DNA from: Methylosinus sp. C49
GTDB lineage: Bacteria; Pseudomonadota; Alphaproteobacteria; Rhizobiales; Beijerinckiaceae
Length of the DNA: 64,000 nt
Direction of reading: 5' to 3'
Assembly (NCBI RefSeq): GCF_009936375.1
Contig: NZ_AP022332.1
Coordinates: 620,001 to 684,000 of the forward strand
Shown here: in pieces, positions 9,175-18,444 of the stretch
How positions within the stretch are numbered: the first letter of the stretch is position 1
Layout: each line of letters begins with the position of its first letter
The notes under the pieces: model-generated
Told to the model about the DNA's origin: nothing
The model's input: the letters and a program-made list of their open reading frames with translations, nothing else
The model's database searches: none
Position numbers and translations under genes: made by a program

Positions 9175-9907
9175 GCGTGGCGGGCCCGCGCGCCGCTGCG
9201 GCCGCGACATAGAGCCCGCGCGCCTGCGGCGTCGTGAGCCCGCGCGGGCCGAAGACGTCGCGCTGCAGAAAATGTCCGGTGAGGCGAAAGGCCGCCGCCA
9301 CCTCCCCCGCATCGGCCGGCGCAGGCGCCGGCATTCGGAGAAACTCGGGATAGGGCAGCAGACGATCGCGCCAGGGCGCTCCGGCCGCGCGAGCGACGGC
9401 GCGGCCCGTCTTTGGCGACACGAAGGCGAGATCGGCCGTCTCCCCCGTCAAGGCGCAGCGCTCGAGATCGAGGCCGAAGCCCAGCGCCGCCAGCAGCGCC
9501 AGCTCGAAGCGCGCCATCAGCGCCGGGGCGAGATCGAGCGAATCGAGCCGATCGGCGATGACCTCGGCCATATCGAACAATTCGCCATGCGGATCGCGCT
9601 CCGGCAGCAGCCGCAGCAGCGCGCAGAGATGGCCGACTCCATGCAGAGCGAAGGCGCGGTCGATGAGCCGCGCCGCCCGCGAGCGCAGAGGCTCGACGGC
9701 GAAAGCGCCGAGATGCTGCTCGAGCCGCGCCCGCCAGGCGACCTCGACGCTATTGCCCGGCTGCAGCACGGAGCGCAGCGCGCGGCCGGCGCCGCCGCGC
9801 ACCATGCCGGCGTGACGGCCATGCGCGCGCGTCATCAGCTCCAATATGACCGCGGACTCGCCGTGGCGCTTGACGCCGATGACGAGCCCTTCGTCCCGCC
9901 AATCCAT
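9134..9907 (-). CDS. recO: DNA repair protein RecO
   Basis: 257 aa. RecO works with RecR (and RecF) to load RecA on SSB-coated single-stranded DNA. The N-terminal OB-fold begins WRDEGLVIGVKRHGESAVIL, followed by MTRAHGRHAGMVRGG, both highly typical of alphaproteobacterial RecO. The C-terminal helical part includes LERCALTGETADLAFVSPKTGRAV, the site where other RecO proteins hold a zinc cluster; here only one Cys is left. The start ATG has AGGATAG just upstream. Its 3' end overlaps a small convergent gene. Confidence 0.95.
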   Translation of the reverse strand: MDWRDEGLVIGVKRHGESAVILELMTRAHGRHAGMVRGGAGRALRSVLQPGNSVEVAWRARLEQHLGAFAVEPLRSRAARLIDRAFALHGVGHLCALLRLLPERDPHGELFDMAEVIADRLDSLDLAPALMARFELALLAALGFGLDLERCALTGETADLAFVSPKTGRAVARAAGAPWRDRLLPYPEFLRMPAPAPADAGEVAAAFRLTGHFLQRDVFGPRGLTTPQARGLYVAAAAARGPATLTRARTPPGAHDG

Positions 9908-9915
9908 CTATCCTG

Positions 9916-10146
9916 TCACAGCTCGGAGAGCTTCACGTCCGGCGTGTATTTGAAATCATAGACGTCCTTGGTGATCGCCTGGCCGCAGATCACCTTGCCT
10001 TTCGTGGCGTCGAAGGTCAGCGTCGGCGAGCCGTAGAGCGACCAGCCGAGGCTCAGCGCCTCGGTGACGCGCTTGCAGAACTCCACATCGTCTGGACCGG
10101 TCAGATAGCGATAGACGGTCGATCTCTTGCCTAGAGTTGCGGACAT
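9916..10146 (-). CDS. DUF1737 protein
   Basis: 76 aa. YRYLTGPDDVEFCKRVTEALSLGWSLYGSPTLTFD is the DUF1737 signature, a small alpha/beta domain of unknown role common in alphaproteobacteria. The ribosome site GAGAGGT lies 5 bases from the ATG. It ends 8 bases before recO on the same strand, so the two are probably co-transcribed. Confidence 0.85.
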   Translation of the reverse strand: MSATLGKRSTVYRYLTGPDDVEFCKRVTEALSLGWSLYGSPTLTFDATKGKVICGQAITKDVYDFKYTPDVKLSEL

Positions 10147-10234
10147 TGTGACCTCTCGGGAATGGCCGGCGGGCGATTCGCCCGGGCGCTCGCGCCGTCA
10201 TCCTCGTGCCGGCGGCCTCGCGCAAGAATTTTCT

Positions 10235-10510
10235 CTAGCGCCGTCCGGAATTGAAAAGCCGCAGCACGAACCAGATCGGCACCACGATGACCGCGCCGGT
10301 GATCACATAGCCGATGACCGTATGCACTGCGCCGAAGCCGAGCGAGGAAATGCGGTCGAAGAAGCGCCGTGCGCCATGGACGAGATCCATGGGCTCGATC
10401 TCCAGCCACATCAGCAGCGCGCCGACGACCAGCGAGACGAACAGCAGCTTGACGAGCACTTGCAGCGGCGAGCCGCCGAGAAAATCATGGAGTCGACTAT
10501 TGGAGGCCAT
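10235..10510 (-). CDS. Small membrane protein, DUF6460-like
   Basis: 91 aa. Two membrane segments are visible (about 18-37, LVKLLFVSLVVGALLMWL; and about 61-84, AVHTVIGYVITGAVIVVPIW) with a basic C-terminus (RLFNSGRR). The family is a conserved alphaproteobacterial inner-membrane protein without assigned function; the assignment is from memory of the motif GSPLQVLVKL. It is part of a same-strand run from DUF4424 to recO. Confidence 0.75.
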   Translation of the reverse strand: MASNSRLHDFLGGSPLQVLVKLLFVSLVVGALLMWLEIEPMDLVHGARRFFDRISSLGFGAVHTVIGYVITGAVIVVPIWFVLRLFNSGRR

Positions 10511-10567
10511 GCGTCCTTCGCTCTCGATTGCGGCGTGATCGACGCGAAACGATCACGCGAAATTCTA

Positions 10568-10993
10568 TCAGAGGCTGTCGCCCTTGGGAGCCTCCTCGCG
10601 GAAGAGCTGCATCATGCGCCGCAGGAATCGCTCGGTAAAGGAGAGCGCGCGCTCGAATTCTTCCTCTCCGGGCAGGCCCTTGCGAGGGGCTGTCGCCTCC
10701 GGCGCGGCGCCGGGGAGCTTGGCGCGCAATTGCGCGTTCTCGCGGGCGAGGCGGTCGATCTCCTCCTGCAGCGCGGCGCGCTCCTCCGCGGCGACGCGGC
10801 AGACGGAGAGCCCGCCCTCCACCGTGCAGAAGGAGACCGCGCCGGTCTGCTTGTCGAGCCGCAGCATTCCGCCTTCCGTCGGGCTCATGGCGAAGCGGCC
10901 GGCCTCGCTCTGGGAAGGCTCTGCGGCGGAGGCTTCGGCCCGCGCGGGGGCGGCGGCGAGAAGGGCGAGACAGACGAGGGAAAAGACGCGCAT
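10568..10993 (-). CDS. Exported coiled-coil protein, function unknown
   Basis: 141 aa. A signal peptide (1-19, ending ARA) is followed by a small domain with two cysteines (VSFCTVEGGLSVCRV), then a short coiled coil (about 70-93, ERAALQEEIDRLARENAQLRAKL) and a charged tail with an amphipathic helix. Probably periplasmic; similar short proteins are widespread in Hyphomicrobiales, but no function is known to me. Same strand and direction as its neighbours. Confidence 0.7.
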   Translation of the reverse strand: MRVFSLVCLALLAAAPARAEASAAEPSQSEAGRFAMSPTEGGMLRLDKQTGAVSFCTVEGGLSVCRVAAEERAALQEEIDRLARENAQLRAKLPGAAPEATAPRKGLPGEEEFERALSFTERFLRRMMQLFREEAPKGDSL

Positions 10994-11086
10994 CGGCTCC
11001 GACCAGTTTCAACAGGCCGCCCCTCGAGGCCCCGCTCCGATGTGGCGAGAGGGGCGGCGCGCGTCAATAGGCGGGGCCGCCCGCAT

Positions 11087-12211
11087 TCAATCCTTGGGGC
11101 CGAGGAGCAGCACGCGCAGCAGGCCGGTCGGCCGGAAATCGGCGGCGCGCATCTCGAAGGCGGTGGGCGAGATTTTCTTCAGATCGGCGAGGCAGAAGCT
11201 CACGAGGCGGGTCGGCTTGCCCTTGTCCACGACGAGGCGGAATTGCCGAACCGGCGCGGCCGGCGCGCCGGCGCCGAGATCGAAGGCGATGTGGCGCTCC
11301 TGCAGCTCGGCGACATTGGCCTCGGGGAATATCCGCACCACGGGCTGCGGCTTTTTCGGCGTATCCGCGGCCAGGGCCTCCTCCGGCGGAAGCGCGGCGG
11401 CTTCCTGCGCCGCCGAGCGCCGCGCCGCTGCGGCGGAGACCATTTTGTCGACGCCCGCGAGAAAGGCGCGATCGAGGCAATAATCGGCGCGGCGGCGCTC
11501 CACCTCCGCCGCCAGCTCCTTGGAGGAGCGCAAGGGCTCGCGCAGCACGCTGTCGCGCGCGACGCCGACGCTCGAGCGAAAGCGAAAATCGAGCAGCGCG
11601 CCCTGTCCGGGCGCGAGATCGAGCGTGCGCGTCGCCGCGCCGCGCACCGACCAGCGCGGCGCGTAGATCGGATTTCCCGCCTGATCGACGCCATTCTCGG
11701 CGATGAGCCGGTCCTTGACGAGCCGCGCGCGGGCGTCCGCCGTCAGAGCGGCGAGCTTGTCGTGAAAAAAGCCGATGGGAACCAGCGGCAGGCCGCTGCG
11801 CCGCAGCGCGGCGGTCACATCCTTGCCGTCGACGAAGGCGCTCTGCGTGACGGCGAGAGGCGCCGGCTTTTGATCGACGGTCGCGGCGAGGCCGATGTAA
11901 TTGACCGGGTCGGCGCCGGGAATCGACCAGGCTGCGTCTGGATCGGAAAAATCGATCTCGGGAAGAGGGAAGGTCACATTGGTCCGCGCCGGCGCCGCCG
12001 TGGGATTGACGATGCGATATTTCAGCGAGCTGTTCTGCGCGCCGAGCGTCAGCTCCATCTGCTCGACGACGAGTCCCGCCGCCTCGAGCCCGGCGAGCTC
12101 CGGGCCGCGATGGACCAGCTCTTGAAGAGTCTCTTCCGCCCGCGCGCCCCATAGGCCGAGCGCCAGAATCGCCGCCGCCAATCCGGCGCCCCGGGGGAAG
12201 AGAAGACTCAT
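11087..12211 (-). CDS. DUF4424-family exported protein
   Basis: 374 aa with a signal peptide (1-25). Residues about 36-180 carry LVVEQMELTLGAQNSSLKYRIVNP and TNVTFPLPEIDFS, hallmarks of DUF4424, a periplasmic beta-rich family of unknown function in Proteobacteria. The C-terminal part ends with GKPTRLVSFCLADLKKISPTAFEMRAADF, again typical. Family members often resemble proteins that bind or coat surface components, but nothing here fixes the role. Confidence 0.8.
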   Translation of the reverse strand: MSLLFPRGAGLAAAILALGLWGARAEETLQELVHRGPELAGLEAAGLVVEQMELTLGAQNSSLKYRIVNPTAAPARTNVTFPLPEIDFSDPDAAWSIPGADPVNYIGLAATVDQKPAPLAVTQSAFVDGKDVTAALRRSGLPLVPIGFFHDKLAALTADARARLVKDRLIAENGVDQAGNPIYAPRWSVRGAATRTLDLAPGQGALLDFRFRSSVGVARDSVLREPLRSSKELAAEVERRRADYCLDRAFLAGVDKMVSAAAARRSAAQEAAALPPEEALAADTPKKPQPVVRIFPEANVAELQERHIAFDLGAGAPAAPVRQFRLVVDKGKPTRLVSFCLADLKKISPTAFEMRAADFRPTGLLRVLLLGPKD

Positions 12212-12358
12212 CGAAAGCCGCCTTTCACTTTAGAAAATGCGCGCGAGAATATCGTTTCCGGCGCGAAAGCGATATGGGCGGGCGCACAGTGCGATTGACG
12301 GCGATGGCCTATCGAATAGGCTGATATGCATTGCTCGAGATCGTAGAGGGAGCGGATC

Positions 12359-12856
12359 ATGGGACGGCCGGCTGCGCGCGTGAGCGACCCTGTGGCCCAT
12401 CCTCTGCCGCCGGTGCTGACGCCGGGCCCCGGCAGCTTCAACGTGTTCATCGGACAATTGCCGGCATGGCGCGGCGTCGGCGGCGCGGCCGCCGCGGCGA
12501 TACAATCCGCGAAGGCCACTTCCGACGCGACGATCCAGGCCGCCGAGGCGGCGACGCTGGCCGCCGCCGGCACGCCGGGCGCGCCCGCCGCTCTGGCGGC
12601 CGAGCAGGCGACCAAGGCGGCGGCGGCCGCCAGCATGGGATCGATGATCAGCGGCGCCGCCAGCGGCGCGGATATTCATATGTGTGCGACGCCGCTGCCG
12701 ATCCCGCCGCATGGGCCGGGCGTGGTGGTGGACGGCTCCACCAGCGTCTTCATCAACGGCCTGCCCGCCTGCCGGCAGGGCGACACCATCGTCGAGGCGG
12801 TCGGCCCGCCGAACAAGATCGTCATGGGCCTGCCGACCGTGCGGATCGGCGGGTAG
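12359..12856 (+). CDS. PAAR-like protein (T6SS spike tip)
   Basis: 165 aa. The N-terminus ARVSDPVAHPLPPVLTPG and the C-terminal block DIHMCATPLPIPPHGPG, STSVFINGLPACRQGDTI, PPNKIVMGLPTVRIGG are PAAR repeats. An Ala-rich helical insert (about 40-105) splits the domain. PAAR proteins cap the VgrG trimer of the T6SS and hold a metal ion by His and Cys residues, here probably from DIHMC and PACRQG. It has no C-terminal toxin extension, so it would be a bare tip or an adaptor. It stands alone, 11 kb from clpV, between housekeeping genes. Confidence 0.85.
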   Translation: MGRPAARVSDPVAHPLPPVLTPGPGSFNVFIGQLPAWRGVGGAAAAAIQSAKATSDATIQAAEAATLAAAGTPGAPAALAAEQATKAAAAASMGSMISGAASGADIHMCATPLPIPPHGPGVVVDGSTSVFINGLPACRQGDTIVEAVGPPNKIVMGLPTVRIGG

Positions 12857-12862
12857 CGCGCG

Positions 12863-14254
12863 TCAGGCCGTCGCGCTCTCTTCCTCGATCTTGGCTTCCA
12901 GCAGCCGCTCCGGCCGCGTCAAAAACGCCGCCGGAATATCGGCATGGGCGTCCTCGGTCGGGCCGCGGACGGGCTCGGGCGGCGTCGCCCAGACGAAAGC
13001 GTCCAGCTTGCCGGTGACGGGAGAGGCCGGCGCCCAGCGACGCGAGATGACGCCATCGGCGATCCAGGCGGGATCGCGCGGCGCGCGCGAGCCGCGGGCC
13101 AGCCATTCGCGCACCGGCCCGCTGGGGCCGTTCTCGGCGTCCTCGAGCTCGGCCATCAGCAGGCAGACCTGGGCGGTCGGCGTCTTGCCCTCGGCGACCA
13201 GCGGAGCCAGCGCCTTGCGCGCGGCGCCGAAATCGCGCGCCGCCAGCGCCGCGCGGGCGACGAGGATTCCCGCCTCCGCCGAATGAGAGGCGGATGCGGC
13301 GAATTTCTTCACCCGCGTCAGACGCTCGGCGTTGGACTCGCTCGGCGCGGTCTCGAGGAAGGCCTCGGCGATATCGGGATGCGGATGCTCAGAATAGGCT
13401 TTCTCGAGCAGCTTCAGCGCCTTGGCGCTGTCGCCATGGCGGGCGAGCAGGCGGCCGATCAGCGCGATCGCCGGAACCAGATCGGGCGCGCGCTTCACCG
13501 CCTGGCGGGCGAGATGCAGCGCCTCGCTCGGATGCTCGGCCTGCTTCTCCAGCGCCAGAGCGGTCTCCACCACGGCGCGCAGGCGCTGGGCGGTCGGCAG
13601 ATCGATGGCCTTGGCCTTCAGATTGGCCTCGACGGCGATGCGCGCCTCTTCCCAATTGGCTTGGGCGCCGTGATGCTCGAGCAGCGCATGGCCGGCCCAG
13701 GGCAGCGGCGCGAGCTGATGCGCCTGATCGGCGAAATGATGCGCCGCCTCGTCGTCCTTGCGGCGCTTGGCCTCTATGTGCAGGCCGCGCAGGCCGAGAA
13801 GGCGCGTCTCCGAGAGCTGCGTCATCTCGTGAAAGGCGGTCTCGGCGCCGACGCGGTCGCCCTCGAGCTGGGCGACCTGGGCGCGCAGCAGATAGGTGAG
13901 CGGCTCCTTGTCGAGATTTTTCACCGCCTCCTTGGCGGCGCGCTTGGCCTCGGCGACATGGCCGGCGCCGGCCGCCACAATGCCGCGCGAGAGGGCCTGA
14001 AAGCCCCGCTCGCGGCGCTTGGCGCGGGAGCTCTGCTTCAAGCGCGCGGGCGCCTGGAAGAAATAGGCGATGATCGCCCAGGCGATGAGGATCGCCGCGA
14101 TCGTCGCGAGCAGCGCCGCCGCGCCGACGACCAGCGTCGTCTCTATGTGATAGCCGCCCCAGTCGAGCGTGATCGAACCGGGCTGCTCGATGAGCCAGTG
14201 GAGGCCGATGGACAGAGCGGCCAGCGCCGCAATGAAGAAGAGCAGCAGAATCAT
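12863..14254 (-). CDS. hemY: HemY-type membrane TPR protein
   Basis: 463 aa. Two N-terminal membrane segments (about 1-20 and 41-68) flank LIEQPGSITLDWGGYHIET, the HemY N-terminal domain, and TPR-like helices fill the rest (for example GFQALSRGIVAAGAGHVAEAKRAAKEA). This is the proteobacterial HemY of heme operons, unrelated to the protoporphyrinogen oxidase of the same name; its precise role is unresolved. It lies 78 bases downstream of the mic60 gene and is probably co-transcribed with it. The usual hemC/hemD partners are not in this window. Confidence 0.88.
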   Translation of the reverse strand: MILLLFFIAALAALSIGLHWLIEQPGSITLDWGGYHIETTLVVGAAALLATIAAILIAWAIIAYFFQAPARLKQSSRAKRRERGFQALSRGIVAAGAGHVAEAKRAAKEAVKNLDKEPLTYLLRAQVAQLEGDRVGAETAFHEMTQLSETRLLGLRGLHIEAKRRKDDEAAHHFADQAHQLAPLPWAGHALLEHHGAQANWEEARIAVEANLKAKAIDLPTAQRLRAVVETALALEKQAEHPSEALHLARQAVKRAPDLVPAIALIGRLLARHGDSAKALKLLEKAYSEHPHPDIAEAFLETAPSESNAERLTRVKKFAASASHSAEAGILVARAALAARDFGAARKALAPLVAEGKTPTAQVCLLMAELEDAENGPSGPVREWLARGSRAPRDPAWIADGVISRRWAPASPVTGKLDAFVWATPPEPVRGPTEDAHADIPAAFLTRPERLLEAKIEEESATA

Positions 14255-14332
14255 GGGTCGTCGATCCTCGCCTCGGCTCTAAGCGCGCCTGCTTAGATTT
14301 TTTTGTTTCAGCAGGATATTGTCTGGCCCTGC

Positions 14333-15808
14333 TCAGTTCTTTGGTTTTGCGAGCGCATCCAGCGCGCCCGCGAGAATAGAGGCCGCGGCCTTTTCGGCCT
14401 CCACGCGCTGACGGGCTTGCGTCTCCCACTCGCGCGCGACGGCCTGGGCGGCGTCGGGAAATTCGGCGAAAGCGGCCAGCGCCGTCTCGATCTCGCCGCG
14501 GTCGAGCGCGGCTTCCAGCTTGTCGGCGATGTCGCCGATCGTGGCTTTTTCTTTCTCCACCGGGCTGCGCACCTTCACCAGTCTGGAGGCGCCGTGCAGC
14601 AGCCGGTCGGCCAGGGGGGCGTCCGGCTTCAGCTCGGCGGAGGCCTCGAGCTTGCGCACCAGCGGATGGAAGGAGGCGCGCAGCGCGCGCGCATCGGGAG
14701 CGCCTTTCTCGGCCACAGGCGCGAGCGCGGCCAGCGCCTGCGAATCGGCGCCCTGGGCCGAGAGAATGGCGTATTCGGACGGGAAGGGGGCGCCCCGGTC
14801 CAGCGACCGCTGCAGCGAATGCGCCACCACGGCGACGGTGGCCGGATTGGGGCCTTTCTCCTCCGGCGCGGCGGCCACGGGCGCGGGCGGCGGCGGGGCC
14901 GGCTCCACCTCGCGCGGAGCGCGGGTCTCATCCTTGGCCGCGTCCAGCTTGTCGCGCAGCCCCTTCACCTCATCGGAGAGCCAGTCGATCCGGCCCTCGA
15001 GGCCGCTGACATTATCCTCGACGTCCTGCACCTTCTGGTCCGGGACTTTCGCCTCCACGCGGGGGGCGGCGGCGGGCTCTGCGCTGCGGGCCTGCTCCGC
15101 CAGCGCCAGGGCCTCGCGCGCGATTTGCTCCAGCTCGTTGAGACGGCGCGTCAGCGCCTCGATTTGGGCGTTGGAAACCGGATCGGCCTCCGCCGCCGCC
15201 GGCTTGGTCGGCGCAGGAGGAGGAGCCACGACGACAGGCGCCGCCGGCGCCGTAGGGGCCGGGACGGGCGCGGGGGGAGCCGAGGGCGTCGCGGGCGCGT
15301 TCCAGGTGATATGATCGCCGCCGGAGCGCGGCGGAACGGCGGGTTCTGCCGGCTTCGTCTCCACGGGCGTCGATTTTTGGAGGGGCTCGGCGAGCTTGGC
15401 CGCGCCGGGCTTGGCGGCCGGCTTCTCGGGCGCCGCCGGCTTGCCGGTCGCTTTCACGATCGTCTCGCGCAGCGTTACGATCAGCTTTTCCGGTCGGGCG
15501 AAAGTCTCGTCCACGACAGTGGCGAAGGCCGCGAGCTTCTCATTCTTGTCGCGGAAACGATAGGCGGCGATCGATCCCGCGGTCGCCAGCAGGCCGAGCG
15601 TCGCCGCCAGCAGCGTGAAGCGATGCCAATTCTTGCGGCGCGGCTTTCGCTCCGGCGCGGCCTCCCTCGCGGGCGCCGAAATTGCTTCGCTCACCATGCG
15701 CTCGGCCTCGGCCGGATGGTCGACGCTCGTCGACGTCCAAGCGTCGTTCGCCGATGATTCGCCGGCCGCGTGGCTATCCGCTGCGGGGTCTTTGTCGTGC
15801 TGCGCCAT
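14333..15808 (-). CDS. Mitofilin/Mic60-type inner membrane protein
   Basis: 491 aa. A charged cytoplasmic N-terminus (1-60) is followed by one membrane segment (about 63-85, FTLLAATLGLLATAGSIAAYRF), a Pro/Ala-rich linker (about 120-215), a coiled coil (about 220-290, NAQIEALTRRLNELEQIA and VEDNVSGLEGRIDWLSDEV) and a C-terminal mitofilin-like domain (QRSLDRGAPFPSEYAILSA, FHPLVRKLEASAELKP). Alphaproteobacterial homologues of Mic60 shape inner membrane invaginations and stand next to hemY, as here. No clear ribosome site precedes the ATG. Identification rests on architecture and gene order. Confidence 0.85.
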   Translation of the reverse strand: MAQHDKDPAADSHAAGESSANDAWTSTSVDHPAEAERMVSEAISAPAREAAPERKPRRKNWHRFTLLAATLGLLATAGSIAAYRFRDKNEKLAAFATVVDETFARPEKLIVTLRETIVKATGKPAAPEKPAAKPGAAKLAEPLQKSTPVETKPAEPAVPPRSGGDHITWNAPATPSAPPAPVPAPTAPAAPVVVAPPPAPTKPAAAEADPVSNAQIEALTRRLNELEQIAREALALAEQARSAEPAAAPRVEAKVPDQKVQDVEDNVSGLEGRIDWLSDEVKGLRDKLDAAKDETRAPREVEPAPPPPAPVAAAPEEKGPNPATVAVVAHSLQRSLDRGAPFPSEYAILSAQGADSQALAALAPVAEKGAPDARALRASFHPLVRKLEASAELKPDAPLADRLLHGASRLVKVRSPVEKEKATIGDIADKLEAALDRGEIETALAAFAEFPDAAQAVAREWETQARQRVEAEKAAASILAGALDALAKPKN

Positions 15809-15925
15809 GTGCTAGGGGCTCCTCGCCGCAGCCCCTTATAGACGAGGCGGACATTCCGCGAAACATCCGCCGCTGCGTTCGAGCCGCGCCGCGCCGGGAA
15901 TTTCCGGCTCGGGCGGCGGCGCCGC

Positions 15926-17416
15926 TCATCCCTGGCGGGCGAGCAGCGCCTTGATCTGTTCGACCAGCTCGCTCTCCGGGGCGGAGAATTGCGCGGGCCG
16001 GGCCGATTTCCATTCCTCATTGGTGGAGATGGCCGCGCTCGCTCGCGCCCCCTCTATGAGATCCTTGATCTGCACCTCGCCCTTGGCGCGCTCGTCCGAA
16101 CCTTGGATCACCACTGCCGGGCTGTTGCGCTTATCGGCATATTTCATCTGCGCCTTCATGCCGGAGGAGCCGAGATAGAGCTCCGCCGAAACGCCGGCGT
16201 TGCGCAGGGCGGCGACCATGCGCTGATAATCGGCGATATGGTCGCGGTCGAGCGCCAGCACGACGACCGGGCCGAGCCGCGTCGTCGCCGAAACCACCGG
16301 GCTGCCGACCAGCTTCAGCGCCGCATAGAGGCGCGAGACGCCGATCGAGAAGCCCGTGGCCGGCGTGTTGTCCGAGCGGAAGCGGCCGATGAGCCCGTCA
16401 TAGCGTCCGCCGCCGCCGACCGAGCCGAAGCGCACCGGATGGCCCTTCTCGTCCTTGGTCTCGAAGGTGAGATCGGCCTCGAACACCGGCCCCGTGTAAT
16501 ATTCGAGCCCGCGCACGATGGAGGGATCGATGCGGATGCGCTCCGGGCCGAAGCCGGCGTCACGGACGAGATCCTCGATCTCCAGCAATTCCTCGGCGCC
16601 TTCCGCGCCGACATTGCTGCGGCCGAGCAGCTCGAACAGGCCGAAGCGCGGTTCGCCGTCCTTATATTGCCCGCCGAGCGTGAAGGAGAGGATCGTCGCC
16701 ACCGCATCGTCGGCGAGGCCGGCGCCTTTGGTGAAGTCGCCGCTCTCGTCCTTGCGGCCCGGGCCGAGCAGCAGGCGCACGCCCTCGGGGCCGAGCCGGT
16801 CCATCTTGTCGATGGCGCGTAGCACGGTGAGGCGGCGGCCGGCGTTCTCGTCGCCCTCCAGGCCGATGGCCTTCATCACCCCGTCCAGCACCTTGCGGCT
16901 GTTGATCTTGATGACATAGTCGCCGCGCGGAATGCCGAGCTTCTCCAGCGTGTCGGCGGCCATCATGCAGATTTCGGCGTCGGCGGCCGGCGAGGCCGCG
17001 CCCACCGTATCGGCGTCGAATTGCATGAATTGGCGGAAGCGCCCCGGCCCCGGCTTTTCGTTTCGATAGACATTACCGAAGCGATAGCTGCGGAAGGGCT
17101 TTGGAAGCCGGTCGAAATTCTGCGCGACATAGCGGGCCAGCGGCGCGGTGAGGTCATAGCGCAGCGACAGCCATTGCTCGTCGTCGTCCTGGAAGGAGAA
17201 GACGCCCTCATTGGGGCGGTCCTGGTCCGGCAGGAATTTGCCGAGCGCGTCGGTATATTCGATCGCCGGGGTCTCCAGCGCCTCGAAGCCGTAGAGCTCA
17301 TAGACGGAGCGAATCACGTCGATCATGCGGCCGGTGGCGGCCAGCTCTGCGGCGTCGCGGTCGGCGAGGCCGCGCGGGGAGCGGGCCTCAATCTTGGATT
17401 TCTTCTGGTCTGACAT
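15926..17416 (-). CDS. hisS: Histidyl-tRNA synthetase
   Basis: 496 aa, longer than the about 420 aa E. coli form but usual for many alphaproteobacteria. Class II motif 2 ([20 protein letters not shown], 108-127), the HisA motif [13 protein letters not shown] and GGGGRYDGL of the histidine pocket, and motif 3 [10 protein letters not shown] are all present. The C-terminal anticodon-binding domain ([11 protein letters not shown] to [10 protein letters not shown]) is intact. The ATG at 17416 is followed by a lysine-rich start. It sits upstream of mic60-hemY on the same strand with a 117-base gap. Confidence 0.96.
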   Translation of the reverse strand: MSDQKKSKIEARSPRGLADRDAAELAATGRMIDVIRSVYELYGFEALETPAIEYTDALGKFLPDQDRPNEGVFSFQDDDEQWLSLRYDLTAPLARYVAQNFDRLPKPFRSYRFGNVYRNEKPGPGRFRQFMQFDADTVGAASPAADAEICMMAADTLEKLGIPRGDYVIKINSRKVLDGVMKAIGLEGDENAGRRLTVLRAIDKMDRLGPEGVRLLLGPGRKDESGDFTKGAGLADDAVATILSFTLGGQYKDGEPRFGLFELLGRSNVGAEGAEELLEIEDLVRDAGFGPERIRIDPSIVRGLEYYTGPVFEADLTFETKDEKGHPVRFGSVGGGGRYDGLIGRFRSDNTPATGFSIGVSRLYAALKLVGSPVVSATTRLGPVVVLALDRDHIADYQRMVAALRNAGVSAELYLGSSGMKAQMKYADKRNSPAVVIQGSDERAKGEVQIKDLIEGARASAAISTNEEWKSARPAQFSAPESELVEQIKALLARQG

Positions 17417-17441
17417 TGGGTGCGCCTTTTCGGCGCTCTTC

Positions 17442-17918
17442 CTAGCATTTTTGCGCGGCGAGGAAAGCCGGGGCTTCGCCCGGCGGCCAGAACAGCAGAT
17501 GGCTGCGGCAGCGGGGACAGTCCGAGCTGCCGAATCCCTCGAGCGGAACCGGCAGCGCCGAGAGCGCCGCGACGAGGTCGCATTCCCCCTTCGCCTCGGT
17601 GATCCAGGCGCCGAGCGATTCGCCGGCCTCGGTCAGCTGATCGATATGCCAGCGGCGCCGCTTGCCCTGCCGCATATGCCGGCCGAGCCGCGCGCGCAGC
17701 CCGCCTGGCCCTTTGGCCGAGCCGCAATAGAGATAGAGCCCCGGCGCGAGCGTCGCCGCGCAGCGTCCGGCGCTGGCCTCGAGCGGGCGCGATAGCGCGA
17801 TGAGCAGCGCATAGGCGCCGGGCGCGGGCGGCGCCTCTGATGCAGCGTGGATGAAAGCGAGCGCGGAAAACGATTGGTCGGGGGCCGCCGGGCGCTCAGC
17901 GCGCGCCGAGCGGCGCAT
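17442..17918 (-). CDS. GIY-YIG/DUF123 nuclease-like protein
   Basis: About 158 aa from the ATG at 17918, which overlaps the end of the DUF4274 gene by about 20 bases; the exact start is uncertain. The core [42 protein letters not shown] and [12 protein letters not shown] matches DUF123, a GIY-YIG-fold domain found alone or fused to endonuclease III in other organisms. The tail has two Cys pairs ([15 protein letters not shown]) that could bind zinc. Probably a small DNA-processing nuclease; activity unproven. Confidence 0.75.
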   Translation of the reverse strand: MRRSARAERPAAPDQSFSALAFIHAASEAPPAPGAYALLIALSRPLEASAGRCAATLAPGLYLYCGSAKGPGGLRARLGRHMRQGKRRRWHIDQLTEAGESLGAWITEAKGECDLVAALSALPVPLEGFGSSDCPRCRSHLLFWPPGEAPAFLAAQKC

Positions 17919-18444
17919 CGAGGCGGAAGCGGTTTCTGACGCCATATTGCAGGCCGAGCTTTCGTCCGGGAATCGAGACGCGCATTTCCGGCGGAATGAG
18001 GAGGTCGAGCGCCTTCTGGTCGAAACGCGCCGGCAGGCGAGCCTCGCGCGCCAGCGCCTCCACCGTGTCGAAGCGCAGCGTCGCCGCCCGGTAGAAGCCG
18101 TTGACATAGCGCATTCTGATCTCGCCGATCAAATCAAAGGCGCGCCGCATCGGCTCCGGGACTTTGGCGCGATCTTGTCCATAGGCGAGCAGCAGGCCCG
18201 GCCGGGCGAGGTAGAAAATTCCGAGCGCGGTCGCCTTTTCGCAGCGCTTCTGGCGCATGATCCAGAACAAGGGCGCGTCGCCGAGCGCGCGATTATGGCC
18301 GAGAATCATTCTGTGCCAGTCGTCGCTGGAGGCGAGCGGCAGCCAATCGGCGATGAATTGCGCATATTCGCCGTCGCCCGGCTCGGGACTCGCGGCGCGC
18401 TCCTCGACCCAGCGACGCAAGAGATCGTCGACCGCGAGAGGCAT
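17896..18444 (-). CDS. DUF4274 protein
   Basis: 182 aa from the ATG at 18444, chosen for the GGAG about 7 bases upstream; the reading frame stays open further but the added residues look like noise. Residues DDWHRMILGHNRALGDAPLFWIMRQKRCEKATALGIFYLARPG form the DUF4274 domain, a short helical module of unknown function that resembles immunity-like or repeat proteins. The C-terminus (PARFDQKALDLLIPPEMRVSI) is charged. Overlap with the following GIY-YIG gene suggests translational coupling. Confidence 0.7.
   Translation of the reverse strand: MPLAVDDLLRRWVEERAASPEPGDGEYAQFIADWLPLASSDDWHRMILGHNRALGDAPLFWIMRQKRCEKATALGIFYLARPGLLLAYGQDRAKVPEPMRRAFDLIGEIRMRYVNGFYRAATLRFDTVEALAREARLPARFDQKALDLLIPPEMRVSIPGRKLGLQYGVRNRFRLDAPLGAR

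Noticed and set aside
10127-12154. 675-codon plus-strand open frame
   Set aside because: It runs opposite three recognisable genes (DUF6460-like, the coiled-coil protein and DUF4424) and shows no motif.
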